Shown: in pieces, positions 45,091 to 52,957 of the stretch
Layout of the letters: each line of letters starts with the position of its first letter
Numbering within the stretch: the stretch's first letter is position 1
Origin: Betaproteobacteria bacterium
Lineage (GTDB): Bacteria; Pseudomonadota; Gammaproteobacteria; Burkholderiales; SG8-41
DNA: 54,425 nt
Reading direction: 5' to 3'
Assembly: GCA_900299145.1 (NCBI GenBank)
Contig: OMIN01000139.1
Location: 1 to 54,425, forward strand
Notes under the pieces: generated by a model
What the model was told of the DNA's origin: nothing
What the model saw: the letters and a program-made list of their open reading frames with translations, nothing else
Database searches by the model: none
Made by a program: the position numbers and the translations under genes

Positions 45091-45570
45091 ATGGCATTTC
45101 GACGCGTCGTAACCGGATTCAACAAGGACGGCAAAAGCTGCGTTAAATGGGACACCAATATCGAGCCCAAAAACCTGCGTCCCGGCTTTGACAATGTGCC
45201 GATGTGGGCCACCAAAAAGCTCCCGGTGGAGACCACCGAGGACGATCCGAACACGTGGGAGCTGGGTACCAGCCTCGCCGGTGGCTCCGTGTTTCGCTTT
45301 GGCGTTTACAAGCCAGGGAACGTCGCGCGCTGGCATGCCACCGATTCGGTCGACTACGCGATCTGCATTTCCGGCCAGATGCGCATGGAACTGGAAGAAA
45401 GCCCCGCCGTGATACTGAACCCCGGCGACGTGGTGATCCAGCGCGGCACCAACCACAACTGGGTCGTTCAGGGCAACGAGCCGTGCGTGATGGCCTATGT
45501 ACTGATCGCCACCGAGGGTGCCAAAACCACCGGCTGGGCGGAGAATAATAACGCCAAGCACGGGCATTGA
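45091..45570 (+). CDS. Cupin-domain protein
   Basis: A 159-residue single-cupin protein. The beta-barrel core is FRFGVYKPGNVARWHATDSVDYAICISGQMRMELEES, then PAVILNPGDVVIQRGTNHNWVVQGNEPCVMAYVLIA. The expected metal ligands of motif 1 are only partly kept: a single His in ARWHATDSVDY where two are usual; motif 2 keeps NHNW. It may bind metal weakly or act as a binding protein. ATG at 45091 with AGGGAG 8 bases before. Function unknown; similar small cupins often act near aromatic or organic-acid degradation genes. Confidence 0.82.
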   Translation: MAFRRVVTGFNKDGKSCVKWDTNIEPKNLRPGFDNVPMWATKKLPVETTEDDPNTWELGTSLAGGSVFRFGVYKPGNVARWHATDSVDYAICISGQMRMELEESPAVILNPGDVVIQRGTNHNWVVQGNEPCVMAYVLIATEGAKTTGWAENNNAKHGH

Positions 45571-45592
45571 TCGCAGAGGAAGCGGGCCTTCT

Positions 45593-45618
45593 AAAAGTTA
45601 ATAAAAATAAATGGTTAT
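45593..45618. repeat. Dispersed AT-rich element, copy 11
   Basis: After the cupin gene. Plus strand has TTAATAAAAATAAATGGTTAT, a diverged core. Confidence 0.6.
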
Positions 45619-45643
45619 GCGTTTTCGTGCTAGTGCCGCTCGT

Positions 45644-45667
45644 GCACCAAGCCGATGCCGTTGGTGC
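45644..45667. promoter_or_regulatory. Inverted repeat ahead of the putative zinc ABC genes
   Basis: GCACCAA and TTGGTGC, seven bases each, flank a 10-base spacer about 70 bases before the ABC ATPase start. It could be an operator or a hairpin; it does not look like a recognised Zur box. Confidence 0.35.
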
Positions 45668-45737
45668 TAGTTGCAGCGCTAGAATGCACTAAACAACGCG
45701 ATCCCCGCCTCACAAGCCAACCACGCGCGCAAAAGCA

Positions 45738-46394
45738 ATGTTCTCCTTGCAAAACGTCACCCACGCCTACAACGGCGCAACCGTGCTGAATGCTGCGTCG
45801 TGGCAGGCGGCACAGGGCGCGCACTGGTTGATGCTCGGCCCATCGGGCAGCGGCAAGACCACTATGCTGCATGTGTTGGCGGGCATCCTGCGGCCCACCG
45901 CCGGGCAGGTAACGGTGGCGGATCAGGATTTGGGCGCGTTGTCGCCCTCGGCGCTGGACCGGTTTCGCGGCAGACATATCGGCATTGTGCTGCAGCGGTT
46001 GCATCTGATCGACAGCCTCACCGTGCTGGATAATTTGCTGCTCGCGCAATACATGGCGGGCGAGCCGCAAAACCCGGCGCGCGCGCGCGAAGTGCTGGCA
46101 AGTCTGGATTTGGCGGGTAAAGCCAACGCCCGGCCGCATGAACTGTCGCACGGGCAGGCGCAGCGAGTGGCGGTGGCGCGCGCGGTAGTGAACAAACCGA
46201 GGTTATTACTGGCGGATGAGCCGACCTCGAACCTGGATGACGTGCGCTGCGTGCAGGTGCTGGATCTGCTGCTGGATCAGGCCAAGGGCTGCGGCGCGAC
46301 ACTGGTAATTGCCACGCACGATCAGCGCATCAAGTCGCGGGTGGCGAATCATTACGAGCTGACAGCTGTTAACGAACCGCGAGCGGTAGCATGA
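45738..46394 (+). CDS. ABC transporter ATP-binding protein (LolD/MacB-like), putative zinc locus
   Basis: A 218-residue ATPase: Walker A in LGPSGSGKTTMLHVLAG, the Q-loop region IVLQRLHLID, signature ELSHGQAQRVAVARAVV, Walker B RLLLADEPTSNLDD and the switch His in VIATHDQRIKSR. By type it belongs to the LolD/MacB group. The following permease overlaps it by 4 bases. The set ATPase, FtsX-like permease, DUF3299 protein, His-rich protein and TonB receptor resembles the Zur-regulated Zrg zinc system described in Vibrio, so zinc uptake is my inference. ATG at 45738. Confidence 0.9.
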   Translation: MFSLQNVTHAYNGATVLNAASWQAAQGAHWLMLGPSGSGKTTMLHVLAGILRPTAGQVTVADQDLGALSPSALDRFRGRHIGIVLQRLHLIDSLTVLDNLLLAQYMAGEPQNPARAREVLASLDLAGKANARPHELSHGQAQRVAVARAVVNKPRLLLADEPTSNLDDVRCVQVLDLLLDQAKGCGATLVIATHDQRIKSRVANHYELTAVNEPRAVA

Positions 46395-47602
46395 ACCTCG
46401 CCACCATCAGCCTCGCCTACCTGAAAGCACGCAGCCTGAACACGCTGCTCAACATCCTGCTGCTGGCGCTGGGCGTGGCGACCATCGTGCTGTTACTGCT
46501 GGCCACCACGCAGCTCGATCAACGCATGCGGCGCGACGCGCAAGGCATCGATCTGGTGGTGGGCGCCAAGGGCAGCCCTATGCAGGTGATTCTGTCGAGC
46601 ATTTACCATCTGGATGTGCCGACCGGTAATATTCCCTACAAGCAGGCGCTGGAAATCAGCAAGCACCGCGCGGTGAAAAAGGCGATTCCGCTGGCGCTGG
46701 GCGACAGCTACAAGGGCGCGCGCATCGTCGGTACTACGCCCGCGTATCTTGAGCATTACGACGCCAAATTCGCGCAGGGCAAACGTTGGGAAAAAACGCT
46801 GGAAGCCGTAATCGGCGCGGAAGTCGCACAACGCACGGGCCTCAAGCTCGGTGACAAATTTAACGGCTCGCATGGCCTGGGCGACAAGGGCGACGCGCAC
46901 GAGGAGCATCCGTACGTGGTAGTTGGCGTGCTCGAGCGCGCGGGCACAGTGCTTGACCGTATCGTGATGGCGAGCGTGGAAAGCGTATGGGCGATGCACG
47001 CTTCGCATCTGGAAATCAAGGACATCAGCGATATTGCCAACGCGATGAAGGAAGAGGACAAGGAATACACCGCGCTGCTGCTGCAATATGCCTCGCCCAT
47101 TGCGGCGGCGATCTTGCCGCGGTATATCAACAACAATTCGTCGATGCAGGCGGCTTCGCCCGCGTACGAAACGGCGCGCCTCTTCAGCATCATTGGCGTC
47201 GGCGTGGACGTGTTGCGTGGTTTTGCGCTGGTGCTGGTGTTCAGCGCCGGGTTGAGCGTGTTCATCGCGCTTTATAACGCGCTGAACGAGCGGCGCTACG
47301 ATCTGGCGATCATGCGGACGCTGGGTGCGCGGCCTGGCACGCTGATGTTGCTGTTATTGTTTGAGGGGTTACTGCTGGCGCTGATTGGCGGCGTGCTTGG
47401 CGTGGCGCTGGGCCATGGCCTGGCCGAATTGCTAGGGCACGCGTTACGCATGGCGCAACAGGTGTCGGTGACCGGCTGGATCTGGGTCAAGGAAGAATGG
47501 TACGTGCTGGCGCTGGCGGCGGGCGTGGGTGTGATCGCCGCACTAATCCCGGCGTGGCGCGCCTATCGCACCGACATCGCGGGCACTTTGGCGCGCGGGT
47601 GA
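46391..47602 (+). CDS. FtsX/MacB-type ABC permease, putative zinc locus
   Basis: A 403-residue membrane protein with the four-helix FtsX topology: one helix at the start (LNTLLNILLLALGVATIVLLLLATTQL), a large periplasmic domain of about 230 residues, then three helices (FALVLVFSAGLSVFIALYNAL; TLMLLLLFEGLLLALIGGVLGVALGHGLAELLG; WYVLALAAGVGVIAALIPAW). The RRYDLAIMRTLGA cytoplasmic motif is typical. Such proteins work by mechanotransmission rather than by forming a solute channel, so in a zinc locus it may drive an outer-membrane or periplasmic step. It overlaps the ATPase gene by 4 bases. Confidence 0.9.
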   Translation: MNLATISLAYLKARSLNTLLNILLLALGVATIVLLLLATTQLDQRMRRDAQGIDLVVGAKGSPMQVILSSIYHLDVPTGNIPYKQALEISKHRAVKKAIPLALGDSYKGARIVGTTPAYLEHYDAKFAQGKRWEKTLEAVIGAEVAQRTGLKLGDKFNGSHGLGDKGDAHEEHPYVVVGVLERAGTVLDRIVMASVESVWAMHASHLEIKDISDIANAMKEEDKEYTALLLQYASPIAAAILPRYINNNSSMQAASPAYETARLFSIIGVGVDVLRGFALVLVFSAGLSVFIALYNALNERRYDLAIMRTLGARPGTLMLLLLFEGLLLALIGGVLGVALGHGLAELLGHALRMAQQVSVTGWIWVKEEWYVLALAAGVGVIAALIPAWRAYRTDIAGTLARG

Positions 47603-47647
47603 TGTCCAACCGGCTGCGCAAAACTGAAAATATTTAAGGAGGCGCAA

Positions 47648-47920
47648 ATGCGCAATTGCATGATTACACTGCTGGCCGCCGCGTTGTTCGCTGCCACGCC
47701 GGCCCTATCGCAAGACAAGAGCAAAAAGGGCGAAAAGCCGCATACCGCAGCCGAAGAACAAAAAGACATACAGGATCATCGGGCAATGGCTGAAGCGCAC
47801 ACCGCCGCCGCGAAATGCCTGCAAAGCGGCAAGGGCGAGAAGGTTTGCCATGACCAACTCGCCAAGGATTGCAAGGGGCTGGGCATCGGCAAGCTCTGCG
47901 GCATGAAGCACCATCACTAA
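47648..47920 (+). CDS. Small exported Cys/His protein
   Basis: A 90-residue protein with a signal peptide (MRNCMITLLAAALFAATPALSQ). The mature part is hydrophilic, with four Cys (AKCLQSGKGEKVCHDQLAKDCKGLGIGKLCGMKHHH) and a final run of His. The spacing of Cys and the HHH end suggest a metal-binding periplasmic protein or a disulfide-bonded carrier. I do not recognise a named family. The AAGGAGG site 6 bases before the ATG is strong, and the gene lies 45 bases after the permease, so it belongs to the putative zinc operon. Confidence 0.82.
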   Translation: MRNCMITLLAAALFAATPALSQDKSKKGEKPHTAAEEQKDIQDHRAMAEAHTAAAKCLQSGKGEKVCHDQLAKDCKGLGIGKLCGMKHHH

Positions 47921-47945
47921 AAATACAATAAAATCAAATAGTTAT
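47919..47945. repeat. Dispersed AT-rich element, copy 12
   Basis: Begins within the stop codon of the small Cys/His gene. The plus strand has CAATAAAATCAAATAGTTAT. Confidence 0.8.
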
Positions 47946-47997
47946 CGACATGGTGGCAATTGGAGTAGTATAGTTTCCCTGCCAAGCAGTTGATACA

Positions 47998-48003
47998 TAT
48001 AAT
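47998..48003 (+). promoter_or_regulatory. -10-like TATAAT ahead of DUF3299 gene
   Basis: A perfect TATAAT about 60 bases before the DUF3299 start. TTCCCT 17 bases upstream is a poor -35 match, so this is only a candidate promoter. Confidence 0.35.
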
Positions 48004-48063
48004 GGCTGCGTAGTTCTACTTATTCGATTCCGCCGGGACAATGCATTTTTGGAGGTCATGAAC

Positions 48064-48618
48064 ATGAACAGATCGCTATCCGTGAAAACTTTCGCGCCGA
48101 TGCTGATGGCGGCGCTGATCGGCCTGTCCGGCGCGGCGTGGGCGCAGCAAAAAGGCCCGGCAGCCGGCAACGCCACACTCAATAAAGTGGATCCGCTGGG
48201 TGCCGAGGCGCAGGCCGCGCAGGCGCAGTGGATGGACAAGCCGCTGCCGGAAATGAAAGGCGTGCTGTCGTGGAAGACGCTCGGCGAAGTCAAACCGGTA
48301 AAGCAAAAAGACAAGTTTGTGCCGGAGTTTGCCAAGTCGATCGCCGCCATGGACAAGAAGGAAGTGAAGCTGCAAGGCTTCATGATGCCGCTCGACATGG
48401 GTGAGAAGCAGCAGCGATTTATTCTTACTGCGCTGCCGCCGTCGTGCTCGTTCTGTCTGCCCGGCGGGCCGGAGCAAATGGTTGAAGTGCAGGCCAAGTC
48501 GCCGGTCAAATATGGCTTCGAGCCAATCCTGCTCACCGGCAAGCTCGCGGTGCTGAAGGATGATCCGATGGGGCTGTACTATCGCCTTACCGATGCGGTG
48601 GTGACAGCGGCCAAATAA
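48064..48618 (+). CDS. DUF3299 exported protein, putative zinc locus
   Basis: A 184-residue protein of the DUF3299 family with a signal peptide (MNRSLSVKTFAPMLMAALIG, ending AAWA-QQK). The core is KKEVKLQGFMMPLDMGEKQQRFILTALPPSCSFCLPGGPEQMVEVQ, with a conserved Ser-Cys-x-Phe-Cys pair. DUF3299 proteins sit in Zur-controlled clusters with FtsX-type ABC genes (ZrgD-like); the role is unproven, perhaps zinc or redox binding by the CxxC-like pair. The ATG at 48064 has GGAGG 8 bases upstream; an ATG two codons earlier would have only 2 bases of spacing. Confidence 0.88.
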   Translation: MNRSLSVKTFAPMLMAALIGLSGAAWAQQKGPAAGNATLNKVDPLGAEAQAAQAQWMDKPLPEMKGVLSWKTLGEVKPVKQKDKFVPEFAKSIAAMDKKEVKLQGFMMPLDMGEKQQRFILTALPPSCSFCLPGGPEQMVEVQAKSPVKYGFEPILLTGKLAVLKDDPMGLYYRLTDAVVTAAK

Positions 48619-48652
48619 GCCATCGCGGAATTCCACTCAGCCAGACTTTCTC

Positions 48653-48716
48653 AACCGCTCAACCGATCAACCGATCAACCGCTCAACCGCTCAACCGCTC
48701 AGTCGCTAAGTCGCAC
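48653..48716 (+). repeat. Tandem octamer repeat
   Basis: AACCGCTC and the variant AACCGATC repeat six times in register (48653-48700), followed by two decayed units AGTCGCTA and AGTCGCAC. It fills the gap between the DUF3299 gene and the His-rich gene. Tandem, so not CRISPR. Confidence 0.9.
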
Positions 48717-48777
48717 AGGTTCCACGCCTGTTGAGCAGCGGCGCTGATTTGGCGCCACTATCGACCATTCATTGATC

Positions 48778-49179
48778 GTGCCTCGCCGGTATTTTCACTA
48801 TGTACTGATTGCGCTGCTGCTGCTGGCTCAGCAGGGCGCTCTGGTGCATGCCGCCTGGCATGCGCACCGCGGGCACGAGCATGCTGCCCACGCGCTGGAT
48901 GCGAACGACAATCACGACGGCCATAATAGCCACGATGGTTACCGTGGTGACGACAGCCACGCGCACGAATACGATCACGATCATGACGTCCCTGCCGGTC
49001 AGGCCAATCTCTGCGCTTTCGATCTTGCATTTGGTCAGGTACTGGGTGGCGTACGCGGTGCGTGCGCGCCGCTGCCGGCGCTGGTGTCGGCTGCCGCACC
49101 GGTTGCCGAGGTGGTTCACTCTCGCGGCAGTACTGAATCCGTTCCCGCGCGCTCGCGCGGCCCGCCTATAGGCCTCTGA
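48778..49179 (+). CDS. His-rich exported protein, DUF2946-like
   Basis: About 133 residues. An N-terminal hydrophobic helix (YFHYVLIALLLLAQQGALVHA) precedes a region with many His and Asp (AAWHAHRGHEHAAHALDAND, then DHDHD-like pairs), a mid segment QANLCAFDLAFGQVLGG and a C-terminal ARSRGPP. This is the layout of DUF2946 proteins, common beside TonB-receptor genes for metals. It likely binds zinc or copper in the periplasm. Start uncertain: GTG at 48778 is used and TTG at 48772 is the other option; no clear ribosome binding site is present. It shares a region with a hairpin after its stop. Confidence 0.78.
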   Translation: MPRRYFHYVLIALLLLAQQGALVHAAWHAHRGHEHAAHALDANDNHDGHNSHDGYRGDDSHAHEYDHDHDVPAGQANLCAFDLAFGQVLGGVRGACAPLPALVSAAAPVAEVVHSRGSTESVPARSRGPPIGL

Positions 49180-49180
49180 A

Positions 49181-49201
49181 AACCGGCGCTTTGCGCCGGT
49201 T
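49181..49201 (+). terminator. Hairpin after the His-rich gene
   Basis: AACCGGCGC and GCGCCGGTT pair exactly over 9 bases around a 3-base loop, right after the stop. No T-run follows, so termination is uncertain. Confidence 0.5.
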
Positions 49202-49279
49202 CATAAAACACAGCAATCCCGAATTCGCGGCGAGCACACCCGTGCCGCCGCACCGTGTTTTTTTTCAGAGGAGAATTTC

Positions 49280-51394
49280 ATGTACGGTAAAATCGCATGG
49301 GCGGTAATGGCTGCCTTGGCTTCTGCGTCAACCACCGCGCTGGCGCAGACTCAAGCGCAGGGCAAGCCTCCGGCAACATTGCCGCCGGTGGTCGTCACCG
49401 GCAATCCGTTGGGCAGCGAACTGTTTGATCTGGTGCAGCCCGTTTCCGTGCTCGGCGGGCAGGAATTGTTTCTACAACGCCGCTCCACGCTGGGCGAAAC
49501 CCTGGATGGGTTGCCCGGCGTGGCGTCCACCAACTTCGGTCCCAACGCCAGCCGCCCGGTGATTCGCGGCCTGGATAGCGACCGCATCCGCATCCTGCAA
49601 AACGGCGCCGGCGTGCTGGATGCTTCGTCGCTCAGTTTCGATCATGCGGTGGCGGTGGATCCGCTGGTGATTGAGCGCGCCGAAGTCGTGCGCGGGCCGG
49701 CCGCGCTGCTCTACGGCGGCAACGCCGTGGGCGGCGTGGTGAACGTCATCGACAACCGCATTCCGCAATCGCCGGTACAAGGTTTCACCGGGCGCGGTGA
49801 AGCGCGCGCAGGTGGCGCGGAGCGCGAAACCGCCGGCAGCGTGGTGCTGGAAAAGGGTGATGGGCGCGTGGCGCTGCACGCGGATGCGTACACACGCGAC
49901 ACCGACGATCTCAGAATCAAGGGGCCGAATATTTCGCCACGGTTGCAGCAGGCCGACCCCGCGCGCGCGGTGACCTTTGGCACGCTGCCCAATAGCGCGG
50001 CGCGCGCCAAGGGCGGCGCACTCGGCGCGTCTATGACGTGGGATCGCGGCTACGCCGGCGTGTCGTATGCGGGAACCGATACGTACTACGGCACCGTCGC
50101 CGAACCGAACGTGGTAATTGACATGCAAAGCAGCCGGCTCGATTTCGCCGGCGAGCTGCGCGACATCGGCAGCTTTATCACCGGCGCCAAGTTTAAATTC
50201 GGCCGCACGCATTACGAACATCGCGAAGTCGATCTCGGTATCGTTGGCACCACGTTTCGCAGCACCGGCTACGACTCACGCGTGGAACTCACGCACGCGA
50301 AGTTGGGGCCGCTGCACGGGGCCATCGGTGCGCAATTCGGCGATGTGGATTTTTCGGCGCAGGGCGCGGAGGCGTTCATTCCTTCGACCAACACGCGCAA
50401 TCGCGCTATGTTTTTGTTTGAAGATGCGAAGTTTGGCCAGCTCACGTTATCGTTCGGCGCGCGCCACGAGCGCACCGGCGTGCGTTCCGATGGCGGCGGG
50501 CCGGCGGACCCCGCGACGGGCAATCCGCGCTTTGACCCGGCGCAGCAGCGTGACTTCAATGCCAACAGCGGATCGCTCGGCGCGCTGTGGCGTTTTACGC
50601 CGGACGTGGCGCTGGCGGTGAACGGCACGCGCACCGAACGGGCGCCGACGTTCTACGAATTGTTTGCCAATGGCCCGCACGTGGCGACCAATGCGTATGA
50701 AGTGGGCAACGCGGCATTTGGCAAGGAAAAATCCACGGGTGTAGACGTGGCGCTGCGCTGGAAAACCGCCAAACACAGTGCGAGCGTTGGCGTGTTTCAG
50801 AATCGCTTTCAGAATTTTCTGACGCTGTTCAACGCGGGCAACCAGCGTGGCGCCGATGGCGAACTGAATCCGGTGGATGCCGACGGCGATGGCCGCGCCG
50901 ACGGCTCCGGGGAGGAAATCCTGCGCGAATTGCAGTATCGCGCGGTGCCGGCGCGCTTTCGCGGGCTGGAGGCCGAAGGCAAGTTCCGTGTGCTGGAGCA
51001 GGGGGCGAGCATGCTCGATGTGAATCTCAAATTCGACAGCGTACGTGCTGATGATTTGAGCACCGGGCAGCCGCTGCCGCGCATCGCGCCGTGGCGTTTC
51101 GGCGTGGGGCTCGACTACCGGCGCAATGCGTTCGGCGCACGGCTGGACATCACGCGCGTGGCCGCGCAAAACCGCGTGGCCACGGGCGAATTGCCAACTG
51201 ACGGCCACACGATGCTTAACGCCGGCATGAGCTACCGCGTGAAAATGCCGGGCTTGCAGGCGAGCAATCTGGAACTGTTCGCGCGCGGCGTGAATCTGCT
51301 CAATCAGGACGCGCGCAACCACGTGTCGTTCCTCAAAGACATTGCGCCGCTCGGCAAACGCAGTGCGCAGGTGGGCGCGCGCTTGCAGTTTTAG
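49280..51394 (+). CDS. ZnuD-like TonB-dependent outer-membrane receptor
   Basis: Outer-membrane receptor of 704 residues. After a signal peptide (ending TTALAQTQ) the TonB box region is ATLPPVVVTGNPLGSEL. The plug domain follows (VLGGQELFLQRRSTLGETLDGLPGVASTNFGPNASRPVIRGL, VVRGPAALLYGGNAVGGVVNVID), then the 22-strand barrel ending SAQVGARLQF. The near-terminal NHVSFLKDIAPLGKRS is typical of the ZnuD zinc receptor group. An extracellular-loop segment, DADGDGRADGSGEE, is like a calcium-binding loop. ATG at 49280 with AGAGGAG upstream. TonB is encoded next, so outer- and inner-membrane parts of uptake are side by side. Confidence 0.93.
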   Translation: MYGKIAWAVMAALASASTTALAQTQAQGKPPATLPPVVVTGNPLGSELFDLVQPVSVLGGQELFLQRRSTLGETLDGLPGVASTNFGPNASRPVIRGLDSDRIRILQNGAGVLDASSLSFDHAVAVDPLVIERAEVVRGPAALLYGGNAVGGVVNVIDNRIPQSPVQGFTGRGEARAGGAERETAGSVVLEKGDGRVALHADAYTRDTDDLRIKGPNISPRLQQADPARAVTFGTLPNSAARAKGGALGASMTWDRGYAGVSYAGTDTYYGTVAEPNVVIDMQSSRLDFAGELRDIGSFITGAKFKFGRTHYEHREVDLGIVGTTFRSTGYDSRVELTHAKLGPLHGAIGAQFGDVDFSAQGAEAFIPSTNTRNRAMFLFEDAKFGQLTLSFGARHERTGVRSDGGGPADPATGNPRFDPAQQRDFNANSGSLGALWRFTPDVALAVNGTRTERAPTFYELFANGPHVATNAYEVGNAAFGKEKSTGVDVALRWKTAKHSASVGVFQNRFQNFLTLFNAGNQRGADGELNPVDADGDGRADGSGEEILRELQYRAVPARFRGLEAEGKFRVLEQGASMLDVNLKFDSVRADDLSTGQPLPRIAPWRFGVGLDYRRNAFGARLDITRVAAQNRVATGELPTDGHTMLNAGMSYRVKMPGLQASNLELFARGVNLLNQDARNHVSFLKDIAPLGKRSAQVGARLQF

Positions 51395-51499
51395 CGCGGA
51401 AGGCCCCATCGGCATGTGTAGCGCAGGCGAGTTTGTCGTGCCGTGCAATGCGAACGATAATCTCGCCTCGCTCCGCGCATGTCAGCGGCTAGACATATC

Positions 51500-51528
51500 A
51501 TAAGTATTTGTTTTAATTGATTTTTATG
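51500..51528. repeat. Dispersed AT-rich element, copy 13
   Basis: Ends on the ATG of tonB. The minus strand has CAATTAAAACAAATACTTAT, matching the core at its whole right part. It occupies the place where a ribosome binding site would be expected. Confidence 0.85.
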
Positions 51529-52236
51529 CAAGCCCCGATGATGCTGACGATGTCCCCGCGCGATACCACGCTGCTTGCGTGGTGTGTCGTGGGCAGCATT
51601 GCTGCGCATGTGCTGTTGCTGACAGTGTTGCCGGGGCTGCAAAAAACTGTCGAACCGCCAGCGCCGCTGGTTGTAGAATTGGTGAAACCGCCGGACGTCG
51701 AGCTGCCGAAGCCGTTGCCGGTGGAGAAAAAGCCGCCGCCACCCGAACCCGTGAAGGCCAAGCCGGAGCCGCAAAAGCCCGCGCCGCGCGAAGATCGTCC
51801 AGTGGAAACGCCGCGCCCGATACTCACCGCGCCGCCGGATGTGCCTGCTGCCGCGCCGGTGATTCCCGTTGCGCCGCCAGTGCCGGAGCAAAAGCCCGCG
51901 CCGCAGCAGCAGGCAGAAGTCAAACCCTCGCCACCCGCACCGCCTGCACCCGTCACGCCGCCGCGCTCGGACGCTGCGCATTTGAGCAATCCGCCGCCGG
52001 TGTATCCGATGGCGGCACAGCGCCGCGGGGATCGCGGCACGGTGTTGCTACGGCTGATCGTCACCGCGGACGGCCTTGCCAAAAACGTCGAGGTGGAAAA
52101 GTCCAGCGGCTACCGCGCGCTGGACGATTCCGCTGTAACGGCGGCGCGAAACTGGCGCTTCGTGCCCGCGCGGCAAGGTGGGCAGGCCATAGACTGGCCG
52201 TACACACAATCGATCGTGTTTAAACCGCCGGAATAG
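51526..52236 (+). CDS. tonB: TonB energy-transducing protein
   Basis: Couples the proton motive force to outer-membrane receptors. The 236-residue protein has one N-terminal membrane helix (AWCVVGSIAAHVLLLTVLPGL), a long proline-rich periplasmic part (PEPVKAKPEPQKPAPRED and similar), and the C-terminal TonB domain: NPPPVYPMAAQRRGDRGTVLLRLIVTADGLAKNVEVEKSSGYRALDDSAVTAARNWRFVPAR. The ATG at 51526 gives the usual short cytoplasmic N-terminus, but no Shine-Dalgarno sequence precedes it; the leader is the AT-rich element. ExbB and ExbD are not in the window. It most likely serves the receptor encoded before it. Confidence 0.92.
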   Translation: MQAPMMLTMSPRDTTLLAWCVVGSIAAHVLLLTVLPGLQKTVEPPAPLVVELVKPPDVELPKPLPVEKKPPPPEPVKAKPEPQKPAPREDRPVETPRPILTAPPDVPAAAPVIPVAPPVPEQKPAPQQQAEVKPSPPAPPAPVTPPRSDAAHLSNPPPVYPMAAQRRGDRGTVLLRLIVTADGLAKNVEVEKSSGYRALDDSAVTAARNWRFVPARQGGQAIDWPYTQSIVFKPPE

Positions 52237-52265
52237 CAGCGTTGCCGCCGGGGCTATAATCCGCC

Positions 52266-52294
52266 CTTGAAAAGCGGCAGTTCCGCCCCATCTA
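52266..52294 (+). promoter_or_regulatory. Heat-shock (sigma-32) promoter of hslVU
   Basis: CTTGAA (52266-52271), 14 bases, then CCCCATCTA (52286-52294): a near-perfect RpoH promoter, 36 bases before the hslV start. A TATAAT at 52254-52259 just upstream may be a second, housekeeping -10 element. Confidence 0.88.
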
Positions 52295-52295
52295 C

Positions 52296-52313
52296 CGGGG
52301 AAGCGTTTCCCCG
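52296..52313 (+). other. 5' UTR hairpin of hslVU
   Basis: CGGGGAA and TTCCCCG pair over 7 bases around GCGT, right at the predicted 5' end of the heat-shock transcript. A 5' stem-loop that stabilises hslVU mRNA is known in E. coli; the same role here is inference. Confidence 0.6.
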
Positions 52314-52329
52314 CCTTAAAAATCTTTCC

Positions 52330-52872
52330 ATGAATCCCGAAGTTTTTCACGGCACCACCATCCTCTCGGTGCGGCGCGGTAATGTCGTCGCGTTGGGCGG
52401 CGATGGCCAAGTCACTCTCGGCAACGTGGTGGTGAAATCCAGCGCGCGTAAAATCCGCCGGCTTTATCACGAGAAAATCCTTGCTGGATTCGCCGGCGGC
52501 ACCGCGGACGCGTTCACCCTGTTCGAGCGCTTTGAGGCCAAATTGGAAAAACATCAGGGTAACTTGATGCGCTCGGCGGTGGAGCTTGCCAAGGATTGGC
52601 GCACGGACCGCATTCTGCGGCGGCTCGAAGCCATGCTCGCCGTGGCCGACCGCGAACATTCGCTCATTATCACCGGCGTGGGCGACGTGCTGGAGCCCGA
52701 ACTGGGCATTGTCGCCATCGGCAGCGGCGGTTCGTTCGCGCAGGCGGCGGCGCGCGCGCTGCTGGAAAATACCGATCTCGCGCCGCGAGACATTGTGAAG
52801 AAATCACTCGAGATCGCCGGCGATCTTTGTATCTATACGAATCAGCAGCACCTGATCGAGGTGCTGGAATAA
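52330..52872 (+). CDS. hslV: HslV peptidase subunit
   Basis: Proteasome-like peptidase of the HslUV protease, 180 residues. The catalytic N-terminal Thr is seen in [18 protein letters not shown], to be exposed by processing before TTIL. Conserved features are [45 protein letters not shown], and [23 protein letters not shown]. Start at ATG 52330; the frame continues upstream into the promoter and UTR. Expressed with hslU from a heat-shock promoter. Complete. Confidence 0.97.
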   Translation: MNPEVFHGTTILSVRRGNVVALGGDGQVTLGNVVVKSSARKIRRLYHEKILAGFAGGTADAFTLFERFEAKLEKHQGNLMRSAVELAKDWRTDRILRRLEAMLAVADREHSLIITGVGDVLEPELGIVAIGSGGSFAQAAARALLENTDLAPRDIVKKSLEIAGDLCIYTNQQHLIEVLE

Positions 52873-52873
52873 A

Positions 52874-52956
52874 GCGTGAGGCGTGAGGGGTGAGGCGCAA
52901 CACTGGCCTTGCCACGGACGCTATGCGCCTCACGCCTAACGCCTCACCCCCCACGC
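52874..52956. repeat. Inverted GTGAGGC-type heptamer repeats between hslV and hslU
   Basis: GCGTGAGGCGTGAGGGGTGA starts just after the hslV stop, and GCGCCTCACGCCTAACGCCT lies 50 bases on, reading the opposite way. The arms can pair imperfectly into a long hairpin in the hslVU transcript. Same repeat type as at 37140. Confidence 0.75.
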
Positions 52957-52957
52957 C

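Noticed and set aside
48653-48716. Octamer array as a CRISPR
   Set aside because: Units are directly adjacent with no spacers and only 8 bases long, and no cas genes are present.
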